Shown here piece after piece: positions 18,678 to 28,481 of a stretch of 64,000 nucleotides of DNA (position 1 is its first letter; each line of letters begins with the position of its first letter). Made by a program: the position numbers and the translations under genes. The notes beneath the pieces were generated by a model. The model saw nothing but the letters and a program-made list of their open reading frames with translations, had not been told where the DNA came from and did no database searches. The stretch lies in NCBI RefSeq assembly GCF_026967475.1, contig NZ_CP114058.1, forward strand, positions 620,001 through 684,000, in the 5' to 3' direction. Origin of the DNA: Rouxiella chamberiensis. GTDB lineage: Bacteria > Pseudomonadota > Gammaproteobacteria > Enterobacterales > Enterobacteriaceae.

Positions 18678-19640
18678 TCAGCCTCCCAGTAATCGCACCG
18701 GCTGACCCGCCTGCCATGCCTGAATATCTTCGATGGCTTCCTTGAAATAGATTCGATAATTGTCGTCGGTGACGTAGCCTAAATGCGGCGTAGCCAGCAC
18801 GTTTGGCAGATGCCGATAAGGATGATTGTCGGGTAGAGGTTCCTGGTCAAATACGTCAAGCCCCGCACCGGCAATCTGATGATTGAGCAGTGCTTCCAGT
18901 AGCGCAGGCTGATCTACCAGCCCCGAACGGGAAGTGTTAATTAAAAAGGCGCTGCGTTTCATGGTTGCCAAATCTTGCGCATCGATAATTCCCCGACTGC
19001 GTTCACTCAACACCAGATGCAGTGAAACCACATCGCTTCGCGCGAGCAATGCCTGTTTGGACTCGGCCAGTTCCGCGCCGTGTTCTGCCGCGCGTTCAGG
19101 CGTCAGGTTCTGGCTCCACGCCAACACCTTCATGCCGAACGCCTGTGCTATTGTCGCCATTCGCTGACCAATTTTACCCAGTCCTATCAGCCCCAGCGTT
19201 TTTCCGCGCAGGCCGACACCCAGCGTGCTTTGCCACGGCCCACTGTTGCGGATGGAACGGTTTTCAACGGGGACATGACGTGCCAATCCGAGAATCAATG
19301 CCCAGGTCAGCTCGACGGGCGCATCCGATCCACTGCCGGTGCCACAGACCGTGATCCCCTGTGCCTTTGCTGCCGCAAGATCGATAGACGCATTACGCAT
19401 GCCTGAGGTAATGAGTAGTTTAAGTTTCGGCAGTTGTGCCAGCAGGGAAGCGGTGATCGGCGTGCGTTCGCGCATGATGACCAGAATATCGGCCTCTTTC
19501 ACGGCATCGACCAGCCGCTGCGGATTCTGTAGGGGATTATGTAGCGCAACGACCTCGACAGTGGGTGAAAGCGTTGACCAGTCGGCCTGACACAAGGCGA
19601 CGTTTTGGTAATCATCAAGAATAATGCAGTGTAGGGTCAT
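18678..19640 (-). CDS. D-2-hydroxyacid dehydrogenase family protein
   Basis: 320 residues. NAD site GLIGLGKIGQRMATIA (about 148-163), catalytic Arg in NTSRSGLVD, Glu in DVFDQEPLP and His in ATPHLGYV. It is a second, only distantly related, member beside the one at 12729. This subgroup has the typical N-terminus CIILDDYQNVA and TSGMRNASIDL. It is convergent with the GntR gene; link to the catabolic block is by proximity only. Confidence 0.85.
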   Translation of the reverse strand: MTLHCIILDDYQNVALCQADWSTLSPTVEVVALHNPLQNPQRLVDAVKEADILVIMRERTPITASLLAQLPKLKLLITSGMRNASIDLAAAKAQGITVCGTGSGSDAPVELTWALILGLARHVPVENRSIRNSGPWQSTLGVGLRGKTLGLIGLGKIGQRMATIAQAFGMKVLAWSQNLTPERAAEHGAELAESKQALLARSDVVSLHLVLSERSRGIIDAQDLATMKRSAFLINTSRSGLVDQPALLEALLNHQIAGAGLDVFDQEPLPDNHPYRHLPNVLATPHLGYVTDDNYRIYFKEAIEDIQAWQAGQPVRLLGG

Positions 19641-20068
19641 GGTGTTTTTCCCGAGATGCGGTTTTTGATTTTATCTGGGTACGTAAAAGTTATAGCAGCG
19701 ACTGAGAAAGAGGGAAAGGGTAATGTGTCTTGCCCGGTTGTGACGTAAATACTCTCCTGAGATGATTTATATCATTAATGCCTTCCATAATAGCGCTCTC
19801 AATTAACGCTCATAATAAAATTAATTAGGATGACTTTTTTAGCCGGGCTGCATAATTTGTCCTTGCTGATTTTTTGTTTTTAAATAAACACGAAAGGGCT
19901 TTCACCTTTGAATGATATTGAGCATGATACTTTCCGTTGTCCTTTATTTTTGTGGCTCTTGAGGTGCGAGAATTTTTGTCTATTAAATATATTTAAGGGT
20001 AATGTCAGGTTCCTTAATCTGAGTTTTTCTGTGCAATGATGCCTATTAATTAAAAGGATTTTAATTCA
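19641..20068. other. AT-rich intergenic region before the autotransporter
   Basis: About 430 bp, clearly more AT-rich than its neighbours. No open frame or RNA gene is visible. It probably holds the promoter and a long 5' leader for the gene at 20069. Such AT-rich stretches commonly attract H-NS; that is inference. Confidence 0.5.
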
Positions 20069-21912
20069 ATGAGATCACGGCCGTTAGATAAAAACATTGG
20101 AATGATTACGATTATTCCAATGACGCTGTTGATAGTAATGCAGCCCCTGTCACAACCCGCCAACGCGGCGGGGCGGGCGGCCTTTAATTATGCGGCACAT
20201 CTTGCCACGCAAACCGCTGCGCAAAGTCTGGAAAGCGAGTTAACGCGGTTGGGAGGCACCTCGCGGATTACGCTGAGTCCTGCGGCAGGTTCATCCTCTT
20301 TCGATATGGCGGGCGACGTGCTGCTCCCTCTGCTTGATAACAAAAACGACGCTCTGCTGTTTACTCAACTCGGCCTGCGCCGCGCGGATGCACGCCATAC
20401 CCTGAACCTCGGGCTAGGTATGCGTTATTTTAGCGACGCCGCGATGCTGGGCAGCAATCTGTTTCTGGATAATGACCTGACGGGTAATAACCGGCGCTGG
20501 GGAGTTGGCATTGAAGGTTGGACGACTCACCTTAGGTTGGCGGCAAACGGTTATAGGCGGCTGACAGACTGGCATCCTTCGCGCGATGGCGCAGGGCTTC
20601 TGGAGCGCGCGGCCAACGGCTGGGATATTGAAGCCCAGAGCAGCTCACCTGCCTATCCCCATGTTGGCGGAAGACTGAAATACGAAAAATATTATGGTCG
20701 GCATGTGGCGCTGCGTCCTCGAGACTCTCGGCAAGACAACCCCTCTGCATTGAGCGCCGCGTTAAGCTGGACGCCCATGCCGCTCTTTACGCTGGAAGGA
20801 GAACATCGGCGGGCGGGGGGCATCGTCCTGACAATCTGCTGCGTCTGATGGTGAACTATGATTTGGGTCGCTCACTGGCGGCAAGTCTGGACCCGGCCCA
20901 GGTTGCGTCTATGCGAAGCCTTCGGGGAGGGCGTTTCGATCTGGTGTCACGCAACAATCACATCGTGCTGGATTATAAAAAACAGTCGCGTATTCATTTT
21001 TCAATGAATGAGATAATTCAAGGCCTTGCCGGTGACAACCGTTCTCTGGGAATCAACGTTTCTTCAACGCACGGCGTAGCAAAGATGCGGTTAATTGCCG
21101 ATGAATTCAAGGCCGCCGGAGGCATTATTCTCAATGAAGAAAGTGCAGCGGCGTCGATTATTCTTCCTGCCCGTAATAGCGAGACGGATAATACTTATCC
21201 GCTTATTGCGACAGCCATAGACAGTCGTGGGCAACTCTCCACGCCGTTACAGGCGAGAATCGTCGTGAATGCGGAAATCGACAGTCAAGGTTCGTCGGCA
21301 GTCATTACGGATCCCGAGTTAGTGGCGGACGGAAATAAGTCAACGACGTTAACACTGAAATTAAATAATAAAGATAATAAACCGGTGAGCGGCATGACGA
21401 ATAAACTTCATCTGGCAGTGAAATCTCGACAACTTTCACCGCTTCCCCTCAGCTTTACTCAATATCGCGAGACATCTATGCCGGGTATTTATGCCGCCAC
21501 GCTCACGGCGGGTACGCAAGCGGGGAAGGTAGTGATGGTTTCTACCTTGCAGGGTCACAAGCCTTTTGAAACCGTTGTTACGTTGAAAGCGGCGGAATTA
21601 CCCGATATCAAGGTGGCTGCCGTTACTCTGCACGCCGATAATCTTAAACCGCTGGAAAAACAGCGCATTTCCCTGACTGCCCATGTTAAAGGCAGCGATG
21701 GCAAGGCGTGTGAAAACCAGTGGGTGACGTTCTCCTCGGCTCATAAAAATCTGCAAATTACAGATACGCGGGTCAAGACCGACAGAAATGGAGTCGCGCG
21801 CACTACGGCCCTTGCAATAGCCGCTCATATGGGCGTCGAAGTGGGCGCTACGTCCGGGGCTGTCAACTCGGAAAAACTTACCATTCTTATCCGCTACCGA
21901 TTGCCAAGTTAA
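20069..21912 (+). CDS. Inverse autotransporter (intimin/invasin-like), one frameshift
   Basis: Outer membrane adhesin-type protein of about 614 residues after repair. It has a signal peptide (to about residue 33, ANA), then the inverse autotransporter beta-domain: FDMAGDVLLPLLDNKNDALLFTQLGLRR, LNLGLGMRYF, MLGSNLFLDNDLTGNNRRWGVGIEGW. The passenger has two or three Ig-like (Big_1) modules (SSAVITDPELVADGNKSTTLTLKLNNKDNKPVSG; VTLHADNLKPLEKQRISLTAHVKGSDGKACENQWVTFSS). The frame breaks in the G-run 20815-20820; adding one G gives RRAGGHRPDNLLRLMVNYDLGRSL. It lacks a C-terminal lectin-like domain, so it is short for an adhesin. Confidence 0.88.
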
Positions 21913-21940
21913 CGTGTCACCTAAATACCGTAAAAAGTAA

Positions 21941-21972
21941 GGCAGGAGAAGGTAGCAAAACACGCTCCTGCC
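21941..21972. terminator. Hairpin between convergent genes
   Basis: Eight-bp perfect stem GGCAGGAG / CTCCTGCC with a 16-base loop, between the autotransporter and the ABC ATPase ends. No T-run, so termination is possible but unproven. Confidence 0.5.
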
Positions 21973-21978
21973 CGTGGT

Positions 21979-23049
21979 TCAGGCTTTAGGGAAGATCCAG
22001 ACATCGTTGACAGGCAAGGTCAGGCGACAGACCGCGGATTCCCGTACATCGGTTCCGTAGGCGCGAATCACAAAATCATCGGCCTGCGTGCGGAACAGAT
22101 ACTCCCAGCGGTCGCCAAGATACATGCTGGTCAGTAACGCCAGCTCCAACTGGTTATCTTCCTGCGCCTCTGTAAGCCTTACGCGCTCAACCCGTATCAC
22201 CGCCGTGCCTTCGGTGCCGGCCTGCAAACCTTGTCCGGCCATGCCCCACAACACCCAGTCTTTACCTTCGATGCGCGCCTTGCCGTCCCGAATTTCAGTC
22301 ACTTTGCCGTGCAGCCGATTATTGCTGCCCATGAATTCGGCGGTGAAGAGGGTAGTGGGTGAGCCATACATTGACTGAGGCGTGCCCTCCTGCTCGATTT
22401 TGCCGTTATTGAGCAACAGGATACGGTCGGAGATCGCCATCGCCTCATTTTGGTCATGCGTGACCATCAGCGCCGACAGGCCCAGCTTGATAATCAGTTC
22501 GCGCAGGAAGACGCGCGCCTCTTCGCGCAGCTTGGCATCGAGGTTCGACAGCGGTTCATCCAGCAAAATCACCGGCGGGTTGTAGACCAATGCCCGACCA
22601 ATGGCCACGCGCTGCTGCTGACCGCCCGAAAGTTGATGCGGATGGCGATTGCCGAGATGGCCAAGCCCAAGCTGGTCCAGCACGTTTTGCACCCGCTGTT
22701 TCAACTCGCCGGAGGCGGTTTTGCGCAATTTAAGAGGATAGGCCACATTCTCGAACACGGTCTTGTGCGGCCACAGCGCATAGGACTGAAATACCAGCCC
22801 GAGATTGCGCTCTTCTGCCGGAATTTCGCTGCGCGAGGTGCCCGCGTAAACGGTATTCTTGCCGATCACGATTTTGCCCTGCGTGGGTTTTTCGAGTCCG
22901 GCGACCGCCCGCAGCAAGGTGGTTTTTCCGCTGCCGGAAGGCCCGAGCAGGGAAACCACTTCACCACGGCGTAACTCCATCGACACACCCTTGAGCACCG
23001 GATTGTCGCCATAGGTTAAATGCAGATCTTCTACCGTCAATTCAATCAT
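21979..23049 (-). CDS. Ferric-type ABC transporter ATPase (FbpC/PotA group)
   Basis: 356 residues from ATG 23049 (GGAG before it). Walker A GPSGSGKTT, Q-loop VFQSYALWPHKTVFENV, signature LSGGQQQR, Walker B ILLDEPLSNLDAKL, His-switch VTHDQNEAM, and a C-terminal TOBE domain from about residue 270. The order binding protein, double permease, ATPase is that of Fe(3+)/AfuABC-type or 2-aminoethylphosphonate transporters. The start overlaps the repaired end of the permease by 8 bp. Confidence 0.92.
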   Translation of the reverse strand: MIELTVEDLHLTYGDNPVLKGVSMELRRGEVVSLLGPSGSGKTTLLRAVAGLEKPTQGKIVIGKNTVYAGTSRSEIPAEERNLGLVFQSYALWPHKTVFENVAYPLKLRKTASGELKQRVQNVLDQLGLGHLGNRHPHQLSGGQQQRVAIGRALVYNPPVILLDEPLSNLDAKLREEARVFLRELIIKLGLSALMVTHDQNEAMAISDRILLLNNGKIEQEGTPQSMYGSPTTLFTAEFMGSNNRLHGKVTEIRDGKARIEGKDWVLWGMAGQGLQAGTEGTAVIRVERVRLTEAQEDNQLELALLTSMYLGDRWEYLFRTQADDFVIRAYGTDVRESAVCRLTLPVNDVWIFPKA

Positions 23050-24810
23050 GTAATTTAACTCCAAAACGCAGGGCAATCCCCAAACCGAGCACCACCAGCA
23101 GAATATTGATGAAAGAGAGCGCCGCAACAATGTCTATCGCACCCGCCGCCCACAGCGAGACCAGCATCGATCCGATGGTTTCCGTTCCGGGGAGAGGAGA
23201 TAGACCCCCGTAGAATATTCGCGCTCGAAAATAAGAAACATCAGCAGCCAGGAGCCAATCAATCCGTAGCGGGAAAGCGGGATGGTCACGTGGCGGGTAA
23301 TCTGGCCGCGCGTCGCGCCGGTACTGCGTGCCGCTTCTTCAAGCTCCGGCCCGACCTGCAACAGGGTTGACGAGATAAGCCGCAGCCCGTAGGCCATCCA
23401 CACCACCGTATAGGCCAGCCACACGCTGAAAATGGTGCTGCGCAGCGAACGCAGCCAGACGATAAAGTGCTCTCGTAACCAGTCGGCAACCGGCAGCGCT
23501 GCCATCCAGCCGTCTTTCAGCGATCTGTCCAGCCACATCGGCAGAAACAGGAACACCCACAGAAAGGCCAATCCCGCCAGCAGGCCCGGAACGGCACGCG
23601 GTACCAGCACGCTATAATCGAGAAAGCGCGTGGCGCCATCGGGTTTGCGGTGCATGGCAATGCCGATAAACAGATAGCACACCACCGCAAGCGCTCCACC
23701 GATAACCCCGATTGCCATCGAGTTGACGATGGCCCGCAGCAGGTTTGGCTGTTGCCAGATAGTGCGGAAGGTATTGAGCGACAGTTCATCCCACAGGGAA
23801 ACGCCCACGCCCCAGTTGGAGATAAATGCCCGCAGCACGACCCCGACCAGCGGCACGCCAATGGTAACCGTCAGCCAGAACACCACCACCGCGCCCGCGA
23901 CCCAGCGCCATTTGCCGAGGGGCAGGGCGCGTGCCTGTGAAGCTTTGCCCTTGACGGTAACGAAACGATTGGCGGTGCGCATCAGTCGACGTTGCAGCAT
24001 GACCAGCGGAATCGTAATACAGATAAGCACCACCGCCACCGCCGCCATCAGATGATAGGAAGGCGTGCCGAGTTTATTGGTAAGTTGATAGAGATAGGTG
24101 GCCAGCACCAGATTGCCCTCCGGATCGCCGAGCACCAGCATCAGCCCGAACACTTCCAGCCCAAGAAAGAACAGCAGCACGGAAGCGTAAAGGATGGACG
24201 GGCGAACCATGGGCAAACTCACGGCGGTCATTACCTGCAAGGGCGAGGCACCGGCCGTGCGTGCGGCTTCTTCGACATCAGAGCCGACACTGCGCAGCGC
24301 CGACGAAATATAGAGATAGGCGTGAGGCACGTGTGTGAGTCCGGCAATCACCACAATGCTTGCCATCGAATAGATATTCCACGGCACAAAGCCCAGCAAG
24401 GCGTCAGCCCATAGCGAAAAGAAGCCGACCGGGCCGGCCGCAACCACGTAGCCAAACCCAAGAACCATGGGCGAGACAAAGATGGGCACCAGAATCAGGG
24501 GTTCGATAAAACGTCGTCCGGGTAAATCGGTTCTGACCATCAGAAAGGCCAGAATACCGCCAAGCGGAATGGCAATCACCACCAACCCGAAGGCCAGAAT
24601 AAAGCCGCTTTTCAGCGCCTTGTAAAAGTCGGGATCGGTGAAGATAAACGCGAAGGATTCCAGACTCCATTCTTTGGAAGGGGAAAAGAACGGGGCGGAA
24701 AGAAAGCTCTGAATGATGATAAACGAGAGCGGGACATAAATGACCAGCGCCGTGATTGCCACGACCACACCGCGCGGCAGACTTTGCCATTTTCTCAGCA
24801 ATCCACTCAT
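23042..24810 (-). CDS. Ferric-type ABC transporter permease, two fused halves, one frameshift
   Basis: About 589 residues after repair, with twelve or so membrane segments in two homologous halves, each with an EAA loop (DVEEAARTAGASPLQVMTAVSLPMVRPSI and ELEEAARSTGATRGQITRHVTIPLSRYGLI). This FbpB-like fusion is typical of COG1178 iron transporters. Near the C-terminus the frame breaks opposite the G-run 23189-23192; adding one base gives LLSPGTETIGSMLVSLWAAGAIDIVAALSFIN and ends in KLHD-stop, which restores an overlap with the ATPase gene. Without repair the last 50 residues are wrong. Confidence 0.9.
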
Positions 24811-24847
24811 AAAAATCCCTATATTCTCAAGTGAGACAGAGAGTTAA

Positions 24848-24876
24848 CGCCCTCTTTCTGCAAAGGAAAGAGGGCG
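24848..24876 (-). other. Intercistronic hairpin between binding protein and permease genes
   Basis: Eleven-bp perfect stem CGCCCTCTTTC / GAAAGAGGGCG. In transporter operons such a structure commonly stabilises the upstream binding-protein mRNA or attenuates the downstream genes, giving excess binding protein. That role is inferred. Confidence 0.65.
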
Positions 24877-24896
24877 GGAGGGGAGATAACCGTGGA

Positions 24897-25985
24897 CTAT
24901 TTCGCCGAGGCTTCGCGCCACTGTTTGATGTAGTCCAGACGTTTTTTCTGTTGCAGATACTCAAGCAGGGTTTCATCGACAGGGATAGGCTTGAGCGCGT
25001 TACCGAGCATTTTGGTCATGCCATCGATGTCGTTCTTGCCTTCGATATCGTTACGAATGGATGGAATATCGGCCTGATTGGCGAGGATGCTCTGGCCTTT
25101 TTCAGACAGCACGTAGTCGAGCCACAGTTTGGCGGCATTGCTGTTGGCCGTGTCTTTACTGATGAAACTCACGCGCGACAGTACCAGCGTGTAATCTTTT
25201 GGATAGGAAATCCCAAGTGTCGGGTCTGTCTTGGCGCGCGCTTCGGCGTAGGACCCGAGGATATTGAAACCAATCAGGTTTTCGCCGGAAGAGACACGTT
25301 CCATCATGGTGCCGGTGGAGGATTGCACGGTCAGGCCACCTTTGGCGATATCGGCCAGCCGTTTGAAGTAGTCAGGATCGGCCTTGAAATCCTGTACGGA
25401 CAACATAAAGCCCAGCCCGGATTTTTCGATATCGTAGGTGGTGACTTTGCGCTTGAATTTATCGGTTTGACTGGCGATGAGTTTTGCAAGCGCAGCGTGG
25501 GAATCAGGCACGTCACCGGCCGGGATCAGCCGTTTGTTATAGATAAAGACCACGGGTTCATACGTGGTGCCGTAAGCCTTGTTCTTCCAGACCGCCCACT
25601 TTGGCAGTTGGCTCTGTTCGGGCGAAGCATACTCTTCGGCGTATTCGGTGGCCAGTTTCAGGCCGGTGTCCATCGACGAGCTCCAGACGACGTCACCGCT
25701 TGTGCCGCCCGCCGCCTGCTCGCTGATATAACGGTTGTACAGCTCGGTGCTGTTCATGTCGTTATATTCAACCTTAACGCCCGGATAGGTGGCTTCGAAG
25801 CCCTGAATCAGCGGGCCTGCCGCTTTGGTATCCGTGGTTGAATAGATAACCACCTTGCCTTCTTTTTTCGCGCCATCGACCGTTTTCTGATAATCGGTCG
25901 GGTAACCCTTGGGAAAATCTGCCCATGCAGAGACTGAAAAAGCCACGGTCAACGTAATCAAAGAAATTTTGAATTTATTTAACAT
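24897..25985 (-). CDS. ABC transporter substrate-binding protein (AfuA-like, COG1840)
   Basis: 362 residues with a Sec signal peptide (cleavage after AWA, residue 22). Pattern GKVVIYSTTDTKAAGPLIQGFEATYPGVKVEYNDMNSTELYNRYISEQ and SGDVVWSSSMDTGLK is that of the ferric/2-aminoethylphosphonate/thiamine group of class II binding proteins. No obvious Tyr-Tyr pair to argue for direct iron binding. First gene of the operon and upstream of the permease. A TonB-dependent receptor gene lies directly upstream on the same strand, which makes an iron or chelate substrate plausible. Confidence 0.87.
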   Translation of the reverse strand: MLNKFKISLITLTVAFSVSAWADFPKGYPTDYQKTVDGAKKEGKVVIYSTTDTKAAGPLIQGFEATYPGVKVEYNDMNSTELYNRYISEQAAGGTSGDVVWSSSMDTGLKLATEYAEEYASPEQSQLPKWAVWKNKAYGTTYEPVVFIYNKRLIPAGDVPDSHAALAKLIASQTDKFKRKVTTYDIEKSGLGFMLSVQDFKADPDYFKRLADIAKGGLTVQSSTGTMMERVSSGENLIGFNILGSYAEARAKTDPTLGISYPKDYTLVLSRVSFISKDTANSNAAKLWLDYVLSEKGQSILANQADIPSIRNDIEGKNDIDGMTKMLGNALKPIPVDETLLEYLQQKKRLDYIKQWREASAK

Positions 25986-26139
25986 TTATATTTACCCTTG
26001 TTTACATATCGGAAATATAAATTAACATATAGGTGATGTGGACTTAGGCGCAATGGCGAGGGCGGGATATCTTCCCGTTTTGTGAGGCTGGCCGATAATT
26101 CTCGCGAATCAGAGGGTAATGCGCTCCGCAAAAGAGAGA

Positions 26140-26165
26140 GGAGAGGCCTTGACCTCTCCCTCGGT
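26140..26165 (-). terminator. Hairpin after the TonB receptor gene
   Basis: GGAGAGG / CCTCTCC stem directly after the minus-strand receptor gene; on the minus strand the hairpin is followed by a pyrimidine tract ending TTTT. Confidence 0.55.
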
Positions 26166-26166
26166 G

Positions 26167-28293
26167 TTAAAAGGCGATGCTGGCACTCAAGACGGCGTTG
26201 CGGGTCTGTCCTTCCTCAACGCGCAGATTGCCGCCGCTCGAGGTGTAATAGTGCTTGTTGAACAGATTATTGATATTCAACTGAAGATGCGTCTTTTCAC
26301 CCCATAGCGTGTTGTCCCAGCTGATAAAGCTGTCTGCGACAACGTAATCCGGCAGGCTGAAACTGTTGTCCGGATCGCCCGCCCTCGAGCCCATGTAGCG
26401 CGCGCCGCCGCCAAGGCGGAAACTGCCCGGCAGACGATGCCAGTCGAGCGTATGAGTCAGATACACCGCGCCCGAGTGGCGAGGCGCGTTTTGCAGACGA
26501 TGGCCGTTATTCTCGGCGTTGTTCTGGTCATCGGTGATTTTTGCCTCGTCATAACTGTAATTGGCGCTCAGTGCCCAGTCAGGGTAAATCTCCCCGTTGA
26601 TTTCAAATTCCGCACCCGTCGAGCGGGCCTTGTTGACCTCATAGGTCGACCCGTTCAGCGACAGCGAAATATTTCTTTCATCTATACGGTACAGGGCCAC
26701 AGAGGCAAACACGGCGGGGGTCATTTGCCATTTTCCGCCCACTTCATAGGTTGTGCCCTGTTCTGGCTGACCCACATTGCCGTCATCGTCGACGGTTGTC
26801 GAAGGGGTAAAGGATTTGCTCAGGCTGCCGTAAAGTGACACGTCCGGCGTAAGCTTGTAGATCAAGCCGGTCTGCGGCAGGAACTTATTGCCTTCGTCCG
26901 CATAAGTCTCGGTGGGCGTCGTGAACCCTTCTGATTCACGCTGACGATAATGCTGGTAACGTGCGCCGCCCACGACGGTCCAGCGATCGTTCAGCGCAAT
27001 GCTATCTTTTGCGTAAAGAGAGCGACTATAAATGCGATTAAGCAGATTGCTGGTGGCCGTTTTCTCCGTTGAGCTGTCGGTGACCGGCGTCATGCCGTAG
27101 ACCGGATTATCCAGCGTGAAGACGCTGTTGGTTTTTCCGGTATAGGCGTGGGCGCGATACGTCTGGATCATTTCATAGTCGACGCCCGCGACCAGACTAT
27201 GTGTCATGCCCAGAATGTCGGGCGTGCCGGTCACATCCCAGGAGGCATATTGCGTCTTGTGATTAAAGCCCCGGTTCGCATCCGCACGGCGGGTTACCGC
27301 GCCGGTGGTTGCGTTGATGGCGGTCACGCGCACTTCATTGTTATCGTATTGGCGCTGGTTCATGCCGTAGGTCAGGCGCGTACTCCAGACATCGTTCAGC
27401 TGATAATCCCAGTGAGAATTAACGGTCTGATTGCGTCCCCAGGCGTGATTGGTGTAGTCATCCAGACGCGTTTTATAGCCTATCGAAACCGGTTTTCCGT
27501 TGATGAAAGCCGTGCCGCGATCGTAGGGGATATCGTACTGGTAGCTTTCATAGCCCACATAAAAGCTGGCCTTTTCGCCATACCATTGCAGGGAAGGGGC
27601 CAGCAGATTGTGTTTCTGATTGCCGAAGCCTCGCCAGTAGTTTTGATCCTGTTTTTCGGCAATCATGCGAAACGCAAAACCGTTGCCCAGAGGACCGGTG
27701 ACGTCGATGCTTCCCGCGCCGCCGCCCGTGCTGTTGTAGTGCCCGCCCACAAGGGTGTGCCATTGATACTGAGGCTTCTTGCTGACGATATTGATCATCC
27801 CGCCCGGATTGAGAATGCCGTAGAGCAGCGAGGCGGAGCCTTTGAGCACATCCACACGTTCCGCCGTGGCGTCGAGGTTCAATCCCTGACTGCTGCGGAT
27901 CCCGTCGCGAAAAATCGAGCCGTCGGAGTTGGTGCCAAAACCTCGGCGCACAATTCCGTCTTCGGTGCCGCCAAGCGTGTTGGTTTCCGCCGCACCGCTG
28001 ACAAAACGCATCGCATCGCTGAGGCTGGATATCTGATAGTCGTCGAGCTGCTTTCGAGTGACGACGCTGACTGACTGTGCCTCGTTCAGGCGCGAGGTCG
28101 GTGTTTTGCTGGCGACCGACGTCGTTGCGCTCGAGTAGGCATCGTCATCGGAATGGGAGGCGGTGATGGTAAGCGTATTACTGTCTTCGGCGGCGTGGCC
28201 CGCGGTCGGCGAAAGAAAAATGCCGCTATAAAGCACGGCGACTACGCTACGGGCACAACGATTTTTCCTGAATCCCAAGCCATTTGTTTTCAT
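26167..28293 (-). CDS. TonB-dependent siderophore receptor
   Basis: 708 residues. Signal peptide to about residue 34 (GHA-A), TonB box NTLTITA, plug domain with SVSVVTRKQLDDY, LSDAMRFVSGA, IVRRGFGTNSDGSIFRDGIRSS and ERVDVLKGSASLLYGILNPGGMINIVSKKP, then a beta-barrel with a C-terminal strand ending ASIAF. The plug is of the FhuE/FoxA/hydroxamate-type family, so a ferric siderophore is the likely ligand; I cannot say which. Upstream lies a candidate Fur box and a divergent RpiR gene. It precedes the ferric-type ABC operon on the same strand, separated by 180 bp. Confidence 0.9.
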   Translation of the reverse strand: MKTNGLGFRKNRCARSVVAVLYSGIFLSPTAGHAAEDSNTLTITASHSDDDAYSSATTSVASKTPTSRLNEAQSVSVVTRKQLDDYQISSLSDAMRFVSGAAETNTLGGTEDGIVRRGFGTNSDGSIFRDGIRSSQGLNLDATAERVDVLKGSASLLYGILNPGGMINIVSKKPQYQWHTLVGGHYNSTGGGAGSIDVTGPLGNGFAFRMIAEKQDQNYWRGFGNQKHNLLAPSLQWYGEKASFYVGYESYQYDIPYDRGTAFINGKPVSIGYKTRLDDYTNHAWGRNQTVNSHWDYQLNDVWSTRLTYGMNQRQYDNNEVRVTAINATTGAVTRRADANRGFNHKTQYASWDVTGTPDILGMTHSLVAGVDYEMIQTYRAHAYTGKTNSVFTLDNPVYGMTPVTDSSTEKTATSNLLNRIYSRSLYAKDSIALNDRWTVVGGARYQHYRQRESEGFTTPTETYADEGNKFLPQTGLIYKLTPDVSLYGSLSKSFTPSTTVDDDGNVGQPEQGTTYEVGGKWQMTPAVFASVALYRIDERNISLSLNGSTYEVNKARSTGAEFEINGEIYPDWALSANYSYDEAKITDDQNNAENNGHRLQNAPRHSGAVYLTHTLDWHRLPGSFRLGGGARYMGSRAGDPDNSFSLPDYVVADSFISWDNTLWGEKTHLQLNINNLFNKHYYTSSGGNLRVEEGQTRNAVLSASIAF

Positions 28294-28349
28294 TATGAAT
28301 AACTAACCCTGATAAAAATGATAAACGAGAAAATAAGCCGCTTAATTGC

Positions 28350-28368
28350 AATTGATTATCATTCAATC
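28350..28368. promoter_or_regulatory. Candidate Fur box before the TonB receptor
   Basis: AATTGATTATCATTCAATC resembles one and a half repeats of the Fur consensus (GATWATCATT core). It lies about 57-75 bp before the receptor start. Weaker than the site at 39498. Confidence 0.45.
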
Positions 28369-28481
28369 ATGGGGTTATGTAGTAGTAAATGTTGTAGTAA
28401 TATTGATTATTCACTACATGAAATGACGTTAATATCTTCTTTCGCCGCGCGGCATCCCGTTTCAATAGAGAGTAAAATTCA

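Noticed and set aside
27148..28074. 308-codon open frame opposite the TonB receptor gene
   Set aside because: It is the antisense shadow of the receptor gene; several such long frames exist opposite GC-rich genes (also 24831-25841 and 36764-37573).
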